Origin: Legionella lytica
GTDB lineage: Bacteria > Pseudomonadota > Gammaproteobacteria > Legionellales > Legionellaceae
Reading direction: 5' to 3'
Length of the DNA: 64,000 bases
NCBI RefSeq assembly: GCF_023921225.1
Contig: NZ_CP071527.1
Coordinates: 1,702,501 to 1,766,500, forward strand
The number at the start of each line of letters is the position of its first letter. The first letter of the stretch is position 1. This document shows, piece after piece, positions 1 through 8,831 of the stretch. Below the pieces are notes generated by a model. That model was given only the letters and a program-made list of their open reading frames with translations. It did not search any database and was not told the origin of the DNA. A program made the position numbers and the translations under genes.

Positions 1-234
1 ATTTATCGAACAATTCCGCATATTATTCCCAGTTACGAGGGGAAATTATTAACCCCGTCGGCATTAATTTATGGTGACAAAAGTAACGTGGTTGGTAAAA
101 TGGATCTGCGTTATATGAAAAAGAATTTTAATATTACCTGCTATAAAACCCATGGGAGTCACTTGTTTCCTATGGAGCATCCACAGGTTGTAGCTGCACA
201 AGTTTTAAGGGTTTTGGATAAGCTAACATCATAA
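1..234 (+). CDS. alpha/beta hydrolase, C-terminal end (partial)
   Basis: An open frame enters from the left edge of the window and ends at TAA 232-234, giving the last 77 residues of a protein. The tail has GSHLFPMEHP, which looks like the catalytic-histidine segment of an alpha/beta hydrolase (GSH followed by P-M-E-H-P), preceded by a beta-strand-like LTPSALIYGDKS that could carry the acidic triad residue. Its stop lies 10 nt before the GTG start of fadE, so the two are probably co-transcribed. The substrate cannot be inferred, and the start is outside the window. The family call is from the triad-like tail only. Confidence 0.6.
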   Translation: MYRTIPHIIPSYEGKLLTPSALIYGDKSNVVGKMDLRYMKKNFNITCYKTHGSHLFPMEHPQVVAAQVLRVLDKLTS

Positions 235-244
235 GGAGAATACA

Positions 245-2764
245 GTGCTACATGCTATTTTAGTGCTTCTAGCAATAGGAGCTGCAGGGGTATTGTTAAC
301 GCGGCAAGCGGCGGTCGCAGTATGGGCTATTAGTTTTGCTATATTTACTGGGCTGGTTTTTTACTATGGAGCTCCAGGTTTTTTAACTAAAGCTCTTTTA
401 ATTTTGATTGAGCTTACGTTAATCGCATTTGCAATTAAGCCATTACGACGCGAGTTTGTTTCTAAACATTTATTTAAGACGGTGAGTAAGGCAATGCCTG
501 CCATGTCTGCTACAGAGCGAGAAGCTTTAGAAGCAGGAACAGTGAGCTGGGAAGGCGATATCTTTAGTGGTGCACCAGATTTTTCAGTTTTGCGTAGCAC
601 ACCTCCTGTGCGTTTAAGCGAAGAAGAACAAGCATTTCTAGATGGTCCCGTAAATACCTTATGCTCCATGCTTAATGATTGGGATATTACTCATAATAAA
701 ACTGATCTACCTCCCGAGGTTTGGAGCTATATTAAAGAAAACCGTTTCTTTGGCATGATTATTCCTAAGAACTATGGGGGATTAGAGTTTTCGGCTACCG
801 CACAAATGACTGTTTTAGCCAAAATTTACGGCTGCTCTATTACTGCAGCATCAACGATTTCTGTACCTAATTCTTTAGGCCCAGGTGAGCTATTGCTTAA
901 GTATGGAACAGAAGAACAAAAGAATTTTTATTTGCCACGGCTGGCGGATGGACGAGAAATCCCATGTTTTGCTTTGACTGGCCCTAATGCGGGTTCTGAT
1001 GCTGCTTCAATTCCAGACCACGGCATTGTATGTCGTCAAGAATTTAATGGTAAGGAAGTCATTGGTATTCGCTTAAATTGGAATAAGCGCTACATTACTT
1101 TATGTCCAGTAGCTACTGTGGTGGGCTTAGCTTTTAGAATGTTTGACCCTGAGAACTTATTAGGAAAGGGTGAGGATATTGGTATTACCTGCGCATTAAT
1201 CCCAGCTGATACCCAAGGAGTAATTAAGGGGCGTCGCCATTTTCCTTTAAATATAGGATTTTTAAATGGCCCAACACAAGGTAAAGATGTATTTATTCCT
1301 CTAGACTACATCATTGGTGGTGCGGCAATGGCAGGCCACGGTTGGCGTATGCTTATGGAGTGCTTAAGTGCGGGTAGGGCAATTTCTTTACCTTCAAGTG
1401 CCAATGGTGGTGCTCAGGCAGCGGCTTTAGCTTCAGGAGCTTATGCTCGTGTTCGTAAACAATTCAATCAGCCCATTGGTAAGTTTGAGGGAATTGAAGA
1501 GCCATTAGCGCGAATTGCCGCAAATACTTATATTATCGATGCAGGGGTAACTATGGCTGCAGCGGCCATTGACCATGGAGCCAAACCTTCAGTAGCTGGC
1601 GCGATTTTAAAATACCACACAACTGAGCGTGTTCGTCAGGTATCTATAGATGCTATGGATGTTCATGGTGGTAAAGGCATTTGTCTTGGCCCTAATAATT
1701 ACCTAGGCAGAGGATTCCAAGGGGCACCTATAGCCATTACTGTTGAGGGAGCTAATATTCTTTCACGCAGTTTAATTATTTTTGGACAGGGAGCAATTCG
1801 CTGTCATCCTTATGTATTTAAAGAGTTAGAAAGTGTAAGAAAGCATGATTTAGTAGGGTTTGATGATGCATTTTTCTCACACGCAGCCTTCTATATTGCC
1901 AACTTTACTAAGTCGCTCTTATTTAGTTTGACCGATGCTCATTTTTCTAAAGCACCAAGCAGTTCGGTAAAACGCTATTATCAATTAGTTCATAAATACA
2001 GTACTAATTTGGCATTTCTTTCTGATTTTTCTATGACGATCCTTGGTGGTGACTTAAAGCGTAAAGAAAAGTTGTCTGCTCGTTTAGGAGATATGCTAAG
2101 TACCCTATATTTAATTTCAGCGGTGTTAAAACGCTACCACGATGATGGTGAGCCGGCAGCTGACTTGCCTATAGTCGAGTGGAGCTGTCAACAATTGTTA
2201 CATGAATGTGAAATGGCGATGCAAGGCGTTATTATAAACTTCCCCCAACGTTGGGCGCGTGTTGTACTAAACATTATTTTAAGGCCTTTAGGTAACCGCA
2301 GACACAGACCAACGGATCAATTAGGTCATAAGCTAGCACGTATTTTAATTGAGCCAGGTGAAGCACGTAATCGACTAACTCATTTTGTTTATAAGATGGC
2401 CGGAGAAAATTGTCCAGTTGGTCGATTGGAAGAGGCCTTCTATAAAATTTGTGCGGTTGAAGAAATAGAGAAAAAGATAATGCGTGCTGTAAAAGATGAC
2501 GTATTAAAATCACTAACCTTATTAGAGCAAATTGATGAAGCTTTAGCATGCGGTATATTAACTCAAGATGAAGCTAAGCAAATGATGGAAGCTGAATTAG
2601 CTCGTCAAGATGTGATTAAGGTTGATGATTTTAGTGATGATGAGTTACGTCGCCCAAGTAGTGCGTCTAAAGCGAAAAAAACAGCAGCTAAAAAAGAACA
2701 ATCTGCTGCTCTAGTTTTGGATGAAGAGATTGTTAATCCAGAACCAGAAGTACCTTTTCATTAA
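245..2764 (+). CDS. fadE: acyl-CoA dehydrogenase FadE
   Basis: Flavin-dependent acyl-CoA dehydrogenase, first step of fatty-acid beta-oxidation (acyl-CoA to trans-2-enoyl-CoA). The 839-residue length matches the long FadE type (about 815 residues in E. coli), not the usual 380-residue family. Residues about 1-60 are hydrophobic and probably form membrane helices. The FAD/substrate segment CFALTGPNAGSDA lies near residue 240, and TVEGANILSRS near residue 500 carries the probable catalytic Glu, followed by FGQGAIRCHPY as in FadE. The C-terminus ends in a Lys/Ala-rich tail. The start is GTG with AAGGAG about 6 nt upstream. It follows an alpha/beta hydrolase closely. Other beta-oxidation genes (fadI, fadJ, fadD) lie elsewhere in the window. 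Confidence 0.93.
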   Translation: MLHAILVLLAIGAAGVLLTRQAAVAVWAISFAIFTGLVFYYGAPGFLTKALLILIELTLIAFAIKPLRREFVSKHLFKTVSKAMPAMSATEREALEAGTVSWEGDIFSGAPDFSVLRSTPPVRLSEEEQAFLDGPVNTLCSMLNDWDITHNKTDLPPEVWSYIKENRFFGMIIPKNYGGLEFSATAQMTVLAKIYGCSITAASTISVPNSLGPGELLLKYGTEEQKNFYLPRLADGREIPCFALTGPNAGSDAASIPDHGIVCRQEFNGKEVIGIRLNWNKRYITLCPVATVVGLAFRMFDPENLLGKGEDIGITCALIPADTQGVIKGRRHFPLNIGFLNGPTQGKDVFIPLDYIIGGAAMAGHGWRMLMECLSAGRAISLPSSANGGAQAAALASGAYARVRKQFNQPIGKFEGIEEPLARIAANTYIIDAGVTMAAAAIDHGAKPSVAGAILKYHTTERVRQVSIDAMDVHGGKGICLGPNNYLGRGFQGAPIAITVEGANILSRSLIIFGQGAIRCHPYVFKELESVRKHDLVGFDDAFFSHAAFYIANFTKSLLFSLTDAHFSKAPSSSVKRYYQLVHKYSTNLAFLSDFSMTILGGDLKRKEKLSARLGDMLSTLYLISAVLKRYHDDGEPAADLPIVEWSCQQLLHECEMAMQGVIINFPQRWARVVLNIILRPLGNRRHRPTDQLGHKLARILIEPGEARNRLTHFVYKMAGENCPVGRLEEAFYKICAVEEIEKKIMRAVKDDVLKSLTLLEQIDEALACGILTQDEAKQMMEAELARQDVIKVDDFSDDELRRPSSASKAKKTAAKKEQSAALVLDEEIVNPEPEVPFH

Positions 2765-2824
2765 CTTACGTTAATAACTATTCTAGGCTACAACGAGTTC
2801 ATTTAGTGTAGCCTAGGCTGGGTA

Positions 2825-3046
2825 CTGTATCTTATACACATCTTTGCTGGCACACAGCGGTTTTCATTAAGTTAAGAATTATACCATGTAGCAACTGCCC
2901 TGAATTTTAATTCAAGACAGTTGCCACAATTCATTACAAATTTCTATTTACTTCATGCTAGTGTGTGTTCTGGGCTTGGCGAAAAATCACGAAACATCAA
3001 CGTGGAGAGTCTGCCTATGTCGCGAAGAGATGTGTATAAGATACAA
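2825..3046. mobile_element. MITE-like element with Tn5/IS50-like terminal inverted repeats (copy A)
   Basis: The left end at 2825-2843 reads CTGTATCTTATACACATCT. The right end at 3028-3046 is its inverted complement with one mismatch (AGATGTGTATAAGATACAA). The left terminus differs by one base from the Tn5 mosaic end. The 222-bp interior holds no credible gene. Its right part (TTGGCGAAAAATCACGA, then GTGGAGAGTCTGCC) recurs at about 8010-8060 and, inverted, at about 25580-25620. A half-REP reading GTAGCCT lies just to the left. No clear 9-bp target duplication is visible, so the copy is probably old. I infer it is non-autonomous, since no transposase is present. Confidence 0.7.
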
Positions 3047-3179
3047 TGGCTTATAACCGGGAGTTTTTTTCTAATCTAAATGCTTCTCCATAATTCGCCA
3101 ATCGAGCAGAAACGCAATAGAACTAGAGATGGCAATTTTATTCAACGTACCATGGCGAGATTTGCAAGAATAATGAAAA

Positions 3180-3199
3180 CCTGGTTGCAAGCAACCAGG
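3180..3199. repeat. REP-like palindrome
   Basis: A near-perfect inverted repeat, CCTGGTTGC-AA-GCAACCAGG, followed by TTACA. The same palindrome occurs at 33683-33700 and 44584-44603, with a variant at 26039-26058. It lies between the MITE-like element and the 3' end of minE and could fold in RNA from either strand. The rest of 3047-3344 shows no gene. Confidence 0.75.
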
Positions 3200-3344
3200 T
3201 TACATTTAAAGCAAAAGAAGAGCTACATTTGGTAGAGCAGGTTAACAAAAACCTTGGAACAATTATTATATTTGATAAAATCAAACAAAAGAAAAACTGC
3301 CTCGGAAGGAAGGAACCAAGGAAAATATAATCAGTAACGAAAAG

Positions 3345-3608
3345 CTAAACTTCTTCAGCAACATCATCCGGCATGGTAATGTTCAATTCCAGGACTGAGT
3401 TGTCTCCCATGCGCTCAAGATTAACACTCACTTGATCTCGTGTTACATGAACGTACTTAGCAATAACTGCCAGAATTTCGTCTTGAAGTTGTGGCAGATA
3501 ATCTGGAGTGCTTCGCTGCGAACGTTCATGAGAAATAATTATTTGCAGACGTTCTTTTGCAACTGATGCAGAAGCGGTTCTCCTACGTAAATAGTTGAAA
3601 ATGCTCAT
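3345..3608 (-). CDS. minE: cell division topological specificity factor MinE
   Basis: MinE drives pole-to-pole oscillation of MinD by stimulating its ATPase, restricting Z-ring formation to mid-cell. The 87-residue product has the expected length. An amphipathic N-terminal membrane-targeting segment ([10 protein letters not shown]) is followed by the MinD-contact region with [12 protein letters not shown] around residues 14-25, then the C-terminal topological-specificity domain. Its ATG overlaps the minD stop by 4 nt, indicating translational coupling in a minD-minE operon. MinC is not next to this pair; it starts at 63542. Confidence 0.95.
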   Translation of the reverse strand: MSIFNYLRRRTASASVAKERLQIIISHERSQRSTPDYLPQLQDEILAVIAKYVHVTRDQVSVNLERMGDNSVLELNITMPDDVAEEV

Positions 3609-4435
3609 ACGGTCACTTCCTCCTTGTTTTTGCTGAATAAGCGACGCAATAATCCTTTACGTTCATTGCTAATGAAGCGCATTGGTCTTTCTTCTCCAAG
3701 AAAGCGTGCAATGGCATCTTGATAAGCAAGACCGGCATCACTGTTTGTATCAAGTACAACTGGTACACCTGTATTTGACGCTTTCAGTACAGATTTTGAT
3801 TCTGGAATAACGCCAATCAATGGAATAGCTAATATTTCTTTAACGTCTGAAACAGAAAGCATATCACCTCGTTCAACACGCTCAGGATCATAGCGAGTTA
3901 ACAGTAAGTGCTCTTGAACTGGTTTGTTGTTATCAATAGCTCTCTTGGTTTTGCTAGAAAGAATACCAAGAATACGGTCAGAGTCACGCACAGAAGAAAC
4001 TTCAGGGTTTGTAACTACAACGGCATGATCTGCGAAGTGCATTGCCATTAATGCCCCAGTTTCAATACCTGCAGGTGAATCGCAAATAATAAAATCAAAT
4101 TCTTTGGAAAGATCATTCAGAACCTTCTCAACTCCTTCGATAGTTAATGCATCTTTATCACGAGTTTGTGATGCAGGAAGAATGAAAAGATTGGGAAGAC
4201 GCTTATCTTTAATTAATGCTTGATTCAAGCTTGCTTCACCATTGATTACATTAATGAAGTCGTAAACAACGCGTCGCTCACAACCCATAATGATATCTAG
4301 GTTTCTTAAACCGATATCAAAATCAATGACGACGGTCTTATGCCCTAATAAAGCAAGGCCTGATGAAATAGCCGCAGATGAAGTAGTTTTTCCTACTCCG
4401 CCTTTACCTGAAGTAATAACAATAATTTTAGCCAA
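3605..4435 (-). CDS. minD: septum site-determining ATPase MinD
   Basis: Membrane-associated ParA/MinD ATPase that carries MinC to the membrane and oscillates with MinE. The deviant Walker [11 protein letters not shown] lies at residues 9-18 and the C-terminal amphipathic membrane anchor contains [10 protein letters not shown] place the start at the TTG at 4435, which gives the family-typical 276 residues beginning (M)AKIIVITSG with GGGAAGG upstream; a GTG at 4468 would add 11 residues absent from other MinD proteins. It is co-transcribed with minE and divergent from guaB. Confidence 0.93.
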   Translation of the reverse strand: MAKIIVITSGKGGVGKTTSSAAISSGLALLGHKTVVIDFDIGLRNLDIIMGCERRVVYDFINVINGEASLNQALIKDKRLPNLFILPASQTRDKDALTIEGVEKVLNDLSKEFDFIICDSPAGIETGALMAMHFADHAVVVTNPEVSSVRDSDRILGILSSKTKRAIDNNKPVQEHLLLTRYDPERVERGDMLSVSDVKEILAIPLIGVIPESKSVLKASNTGVPVVLDTNSDAGLAYQDAIARFLGEERPMRFISNERKGLLRRLFSKNKEEVTV

Positions 4436-4703
4436 CGCTGAACCCTTCCCGTTTTGTTGATTCAACACAATAATTAACCAACAGTGTACACGTTAATGAA
4501 TATTCAATTCAAGTATTATCAATTTTATTCGTTTTAATCATGCTGATAATAGTCAAGATGATCGTTAAAGAGTTAGCTCGTATTGATGTTGGGCAATAAT
4601 TGCGGGAATTGGTCTATATCTGGGCGAATGAGCAGTGAGATATCGCCTCTTGAAGATAGCGATGGATTCCTTCATGATTTTGCGTATAAAAAAGGCTATT
4701 TCC

Positions 4704-4732
4704 TTTAATTTATGTGGTATTTGTGATATACT
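4704..4732 (+). promoter_or_regulatory. putative sigma-70 promoter of guaB
   Basis: TTTAAT at 4704-4709, a 17-nt spacer and TATACT at 4727-4732, with an upstream TG giving an extended -10 (TGATATACT). The guaB ATG is 35 nt further on. The 4469-4766 interval between divergent minD and guaB holds no gene and should also contain the minD promoter, which I could not assign. Confidence 0.5.
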
Positions 4733-4766
4733 GTTTGGTTAATTTAACTACTTTACTGAGAAGAAA

Positions 4767-6239
4767 ATGTCTCTTAATATTGTGCAGCAATCATTAACGT
4801 TTGACGATGTTTTACTTGTCCCTGCACACTCTTTAATTCTACCTAAAGATGTGTCCCTGAGAACCAAATTGACTCGTGAAATAAATCTGAATATGCCCCT
4901 GGTATCTGCTGCGATGGATACCGTGACGGAAGCTCGTCTGGCAATTGCTTTGGCGCAAGAGGGTGGATTAGGCATTATTCATAAGAATATGACAATCAGT
5001 GCACAAGCTGATGAAGTTCGTAAAGTGAAGAAATTTGAAAGTGGTATGGTGAAAGATCCTGTTACCGTTACCCCTAATATTACAGTTAGGGAGTTAATGG
5101 ATGTGATGAAAAATCATCATTTCTCAGGAGTTCCTGTAGTTGATGGTAAGAATTTAGTAGGGATTGTAACCAGCCGTGATATTCGTTTTGAAACAAATTT
5201 ATCTTTGCCTGTATCTCAGGTAATGACTCCTAAAGCGCGTTTAGTTACGGTAAAAGAAGGTGCCAGTCGTGAAGAGGTTCGTAGTTTATTGCATAAACAT
5301 CGTATCGAAAAACTTTTGATAGTGAATGATGCATTTGAATTACGAGGTTTAATTACCGTTAAAGATATTCAAAAAGCCAAAGAAAATCCCTATGCAGTTA
5401 AAGATGATGCAGAGCAATTACGCGTTGGTGCCGCTGTTGGGGTTGGTGAGTCTACTGATGAGCGTGTTGCAGCCTTAGTTGAAGCAGGAGTTGATGTTCT
5501 AGTTGTTGATACCGCCCATGGTCATTCTCAAGGCGTACTTAATCGTGTGAAATGGGTGAAACAACATTTCCCAGGTGTGCAGGTAATTGGTGGGAACATT
5601 GCAACGGCCGCTGCTGCTCGTGATTTATACGAGGCAGGTGCGGATGCTGTTAAAGTAGGAATTGGCCCCGGTTCCATTTGTACTACACGTATTGTTACCG
5701 GTGTAGGTGTACCACAAATCAGCGCGATTGCTAATGTTGCTCATGAGTTGCAAGGTAAAATCCCAGTTATTGCGGATGGTGGGATTCGTTTTTCCGGCGA
5801 TGTGTGTAAGGCTTTGGCTGCCGGCGCAGACACAGTTATGTTAGGCAGTATGTTTGCAGGAACCGAAGAGTCTCCTGGTGAAATTGAATTATACCAGGGG
5901 ACTACTTATAAAAGTTATCGGGGTATGGGGTCAATTGGTGCTATGGCGTCATCTCATGGATCTAGTGATCGCTACTTCCAAGATGCTACAGCAGGTTCTG
6001 AAAAATTGGTTCCAGAAGGAATTGAAGGTCGTGTTCCTTATAAAGGTCCTGTACAAACAATCATTCACCAGATATTAGGTGGTTTACGTTCATGCATGGG
6101 ATATACTGGATGTGAAACAATTGAACAATTGCATACCAAAACTGAGTTTGTACAAGTAACGAATGCGGGAATGCGCGAATCACACGTCCATGATGTGAGT
6201 ATCACTAAACAAGCTCCGAATTATCAGGTAGATAAATAA
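4767..6239 (+). CDS. guaB: inosine-5'-monophosphate dehydrogenase GuaB
   Basis: Oxidises IMP to XMP with NAD+, the committed step of GMP synthesis. The 490-residue length is canonical. It has an N-terminal barrel start ([13 protein letters not shown]), two CBS domains inserted at about residues 95-205 ([14 protein letters not shown] and [12 protein letters not shown]), the phosphate-site [17 protein letters not shown] with the catalytic Cys near residue 305, and the flap with SSDRYFQ. The weak SD GAGAAG lies just upstream of the ATG. guaA follows after 2 nt, so the two form an operon making GMP from IMP. Confidence 0.97.
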   Translation: MSLNIVQQSLTFDDVLLVPAHSLILPKDVSLRTKLTREINLNMPLVSAAMDTVTEARLAIALAQEGGLGIIHKNMTISAQADEVRKVKKFESGMVKDPVTVTPNITVRELMDVMKNHHFSGVPVVDGKNLVGIVTSRDIRFETNLSLPVSQVMTPKARLVTVKEGASREEVRSLLHKHRIEKLLIVNDAFELRGLITVKDIQKAKENPYAVKDDAEQLRVGAAVGVGESTDERVAALVEAGVDVLVVDTAHGHSQGVLNRVKWVKQHFPGVQVIGGNIATAAAARDLYEAGADAVKVGIGPGSICTTRIVTGVGVPQISAIANVAHELQGKIPVIADGGIRFSGDVCKALAAGADTVMLGSMFAGTEESPGEIELYQGTTYKSYRGMGSIGAMASSHGSSDRYFQDATAGSEKLVPEGIEGRVPYKGPVQTIIHQILGGLRSCMGYTGCETIEQLHTKTEFVQVTNAGMRESHVHDVSITKQAPNYQVDK

Positions 6240-6241
6240 TA

Positions 6242-7819
6242 ATGAATGATTTAAAACAACATCTCTTGCTTATTCTTGATTTTGGCTCTCAATATACTCA
6301 ACTAATTGCACGCCGAGTGCGTGAGTTAGGGGTGTATTGCGAAATTCATCCTTTTAATATTAGCCAGGAAGCATTCACAAAACTTAATCCTTGCGGGGTG
6401 ATTTTATCAGGTGGGCCTTCAACAGTAACTCATCACGCAAATCCTCGTACCCCTGAATGGATCTTTACTTCGGGACTGCCAATATTGGGTATTTGCTACG
6501 GTATGCAAACGATGGCCGTGCAATTGGGTGGTGAAGTACAATCTTCTAACATTAGAGAATTTGGCTATGCTGAATTGAAATTGCATGGGCATAGCCAGTT
6601 ATTTGCACAAATCGAAGATCGCACCACTGATGAGGGTGAGGCTTTATTAGATGTGTGGATGAGTCATGGCGATAAAGTAACCCAATTGCCTTCTGGATTT
6701 AGTGTTATTTGTGAAACGCGTAATGCTCCAATCGCTGGAATGGCTGATGAAAGTCGTCGCATGTATGGGTTACAATTTCATCCAGAAGTAACTCACACCT
6801 TACAGGGTACACGTATTTTACAACGTTTCGTAGTGGATATTTGTCAGGCACCTACCAATTGGACTTCAGAACATATTATTGATGAAGCCATTCATAAAAT
6901 TAGAAAACAAGTTGGTTCAGAAAAAGTATTGCTTGGTTTATCTGGTGGGGTTGACTCGTCTGTTGTAGCCGCTTTATTACATAAAGCAATAGGTGACCAA
7001 TTAATCTGTGTTTTTGTGGATACTGGTTTATTACGCCTTAATGAAGCTGATGAAGTCATGAAAATGTTTGGTCAGCACATGGGGATTAAAATCATAGCGG
7101 TCAATGCAGAAGAGCGATTTTTAAATGCATTGTCTGGTGTTAGTTGCCCTGAGGAAAAAAGAAAAATTATTGGCCATACCTTTATTGACGTATTTGATGA
7201 AGAGTCACATAAGGTAGAAGGTGTTTCTTGGTTGGCTCAGGGAACAATTTATCCTGACGTCATTGAATCTGCTGCAACGAGCACAAATGGGGCTTCAGTT
7301 GTCATTAAGTCACACCATAATGTGGGTGGTCTACCTGATACCTTACATTTAAAATTATTAGAGCCTATTCGCGAATTGTTTAAAGACGAAGTGCGAAAGA
7401 TTGGTTTGGAATTAGGTTTGCCGCACGATATGGTTTACCGACATCCATTCCCTGGTCCTGGTTTAGGCGTACGGATTTTAGGGGAAGTTAAAAAAGAATA
7501 TGCTGATATTCTTCGTAAAGCGGATGCAATCTACATCGAAGAACTACGAAAGGCGGATTTGTATCATAAAGTGAGCCAAGCCTTCGCGGTTTTTTTACCG
7601 GTTAAGAGTGTTGGGGTAATGGGGGATGGGCGTAAATACGAATACGTAATTTGTTTGCGCGCTGTTGAAACCATTGATTTTATGACGGCACATTGGTCGC
7701 ATTTACCTTGGGAGTTTTTAGGCAATGTTTCCAATCGGATCATTAATGAGGTTTCTGGGGTATCGCGTGTGACTTATGATATTTCAGGAAAACCACCTGC
7801 AACGATTGAGTGGGAATAA
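6242..7819 (+). CDS. guaA: GMP synthase (glutamine-hydrolysing) GuaA
   Basis: Converts XMP to GMP using ATP and glutamine-derived ammonia. The N-terminal class I amidotransferase domain has GICYGMQ with nucleophile Cys85 and the His-Glu pair in QFHPEVTHT. The ATP-pyrophosphatase domain has the P-loop [12 protein letters not shown] near residue 230, and the C-terminal dimerisation domain ends KPPATIEWE as is typical of GuaA. The 525-residue length is canonical. It starts 2 nt after the guaB stop (TAATAATG). Confidence 0.97.
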   Translation: MNDLKQHLLLILDFGSQYTQLIARRVRELGVYCEIHPFNISQEAFTKLNPCGVILSGGPSTVTHHANPRTPEWIFTSGLPILGICYGMQTMAVQLGGEVQSSNIREFGYAELKLHGHSQLFAQIEDRTTDEGEALLDVWMSHGDKVTQLPSGFSVICETRNAPIAGMADESRRMYGLQFHPEVTHTLQGTRILQRFVVDICQAPTNWTSEHIIDEAIHKIRKQVGSEKVLLGLSGGVDSSVVAALLHKAIGDQLICVFVDTGLLRLNEADEVMKMFGQHMGIKIIAVNAEERFLNALSGVSCPEEKRKIIGHTFIDVFDEESHKVEGVSWLAQGTIYPDVIESAATSTNGASVVIKSHHNVGGLPDTLHLKLLEPIRELFKDEVRKIGLELGLPHDMVYRHPFPGPGLGVRILGEVKKEYADILRKADAIYIEELRKADLYHKVSQAFAVFLPVKSVGVMGDGRKYEYVICLRAVETIDFMTAHWSHLPWEFLGNVSNRIINEVSGVSRVTYDISGKPPATIEWE

Positions 7820-7843
7820 ATAGTGTAGCCTAGTTGCTAGCCA

Positions 7844-8070
7844 CTGTATCTTATACATAACTCTACAGTCTGCCATTAAGTAAAGGATTATATTTATAAG
7901 TTGTAGGTTGGGACTTTGGCCCAACAAGGGCATCAAGCGAGACAATAACTCCATGTTGGGACATGGGCTTAACCTACAAAATTCTTTAATTTAATGGCTG
8001 TGTCTCTTGGGTTGGCGAAAAATTACGACACATCAAGTGGAGAGCCTGCCTATACAGTCGCGAACAACCA
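7844..8070. mobile_element. degenerate copy (B) of the Tn5-end-like MITE, with nested REPIN
   Basis: The left end CTGTATCTTATACA (7844-7857) matches the ends of the 2825-3046 element. The right portion (TTGGCGAAAAATTACGA, then GTGGAGAGCCTGCC, then TCGCGAA) matches the same element's right part. The terminal inverted repeat itself is lost at the right side, so the right boundary is approximate. The outer flanks are GTGTAGCCTAGTTGC on the left and CAACCAGGCTACA on the right, as if the element had entered the centre of a REP palindrome. A second palindromic pair (GTAGGTT to AACCTAC) lies inside at 7903-7977. Confidence 0.6.
7903..7977. repeat. REPIN-like inverted GTAGG/CCTAC pair
   Basis: Begins GTAGGTTGGG and ends GGGCTTAACCTAC, with internal TTGGCCCAAC and CATGTTGGGAC. 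This is the same GTAG-type architecture as at 19379, 29394, 41041 and 56581. It is nested inside the MITE-like copy at 7844-8070. Confidence 0.6.
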
Positions 8071-8080
8071 GGCTACAACT

Positions 8081-8539
8081 ATGATGATGAATGATCGATA
8101 TTGGATGCAAAAGGCTTATGAACAAGCACTCCTTGCTCAGACTGAGGAGGAAGTTCCTGTTGGGGCCGTAATCGTAAGCCAAGAGGGCTCGCTCTTAGGC
8201 ATGAGTCGAAATGCTGTTCAAGCGAGTCATGATCCCTCGGAACATGCCGAAATGCGTGTAATCCGCCAAGCCGCACAACAGCTTAAAAACCATCGCCTAG
8301 TTGGTAGTACTTTGTATGTCACATTAGAACCTTGTTCAATGTGTGCAGGCCTTATAGTTCATGCACGTGTAAAACGTCTAGTGTTTGCCACTCGGGACTT
8401 TAAAGCCGGTGCAGCAGGTTCCGTATATAACTTACTGCAGGGCTATCCTTTAAATCATAAAGTAGACATTGATGAAGGCATTATGCAGTCAGAATGTGCT
8501 CATTTACTCTCCGAATTTTTTAAAACCTGTCGCTACTAG
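8081..8539 (+). CDS. tadA: tRNA-specific adenosine deaminase TadA
   Basis: Deaminates adenosine 34 of tRNA-Arg(ACG) to inosine. The zinc-deaminase signature is present as HAE in SEHAEMRVI and PCSMC in EPCSMCAG. I choose the start within the ATG triplet at 8081, 8084 and 8087 (MMMNDRYWMQ), giving about 152 residues, which fits the family. The reading frame stays open upstream to 7994, but those 29 codons lie entirely in repeat sequence and have no TadA-like content. No good Shine-Dalgarno precedes any of the three ATGs. A tRNA-Arg(ACG), the enzyme's substrate, lies at 21669-21745. Confidence 0.9.
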   Translation: MMMNDRYWMQKAYEQALLAQTEEEVPVGAVIVSQEGSLLGMSRNAVQASHDPSEHAEMRVIRQAAQQLKNHRLVGSTLYVTLEPCSMCAGLIVHARVKRLVFATRDFKAGAAGSVYNLLQGYPLNHKVDIDEGIMQSECAHLLSEFFKTCRY

Positions 8540-8748
8540 TTTATTAGATGTAGCCGCTTGCTTGTAGCTAAGAGGTCATGAGTGCTTTAAATTTCTTAGA
8601 ATTGATTTTTCTCTCTTTTTTATGGTTCTTTTTACAGACCTGGGCAAAAAAATTGAGTAGGGAGCTTCTAAGTTTACAACGGCGTTTACTTGTATGTTGG
8701 CACATACAGGCCAAGTTTTGTGAGGATTAAGCCTTTGTTTTGATAGAC

Positions 8749-8771
8749 GCTGGGCGTCTTCAAGGCCCAGC
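8749..8771. repeat. hairpin between convergent genes
   Basis: GCTGGGC (8749-8755), a 9-nt loop and GCCCAGC (8765-8771) form a perfect 7-bp stem between the convergent tadA and GAF/GGDEF genes. It could end transcription from either side, but no U-run follows. The rest of 8540-8831 contains degenerate GTAGCC-like repeat fragments and no credible gene. Confidence 0.4.
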
Positions 8772-8831
8772 AGGGTGGACACTAAGCATTATACCCATTA
8801 CATTCTGATTGTGTAACTATATTCAATATCG

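Noticed and set aside
2825..3046. Nextera/Tn5 adapter contamination
   Set aside because: The ends resemble the mosaic end, but carry a consistent mismatch, occur three times with divergence, and share extended internal sequence that is not adapter.
4435..4468. GTG start of minD at 4468
   Set aside because: It would add 11 residues not found in MinD proteins; the TTG at 4435 has an SD-like GGGAAGG and gives the family-typical N-terminus.
8576..8782. 68-residue minus-strand open frame
   Set aside because: It is in degenerate repeat sequence between convergent genes and has no protein-like conservation that I can see.
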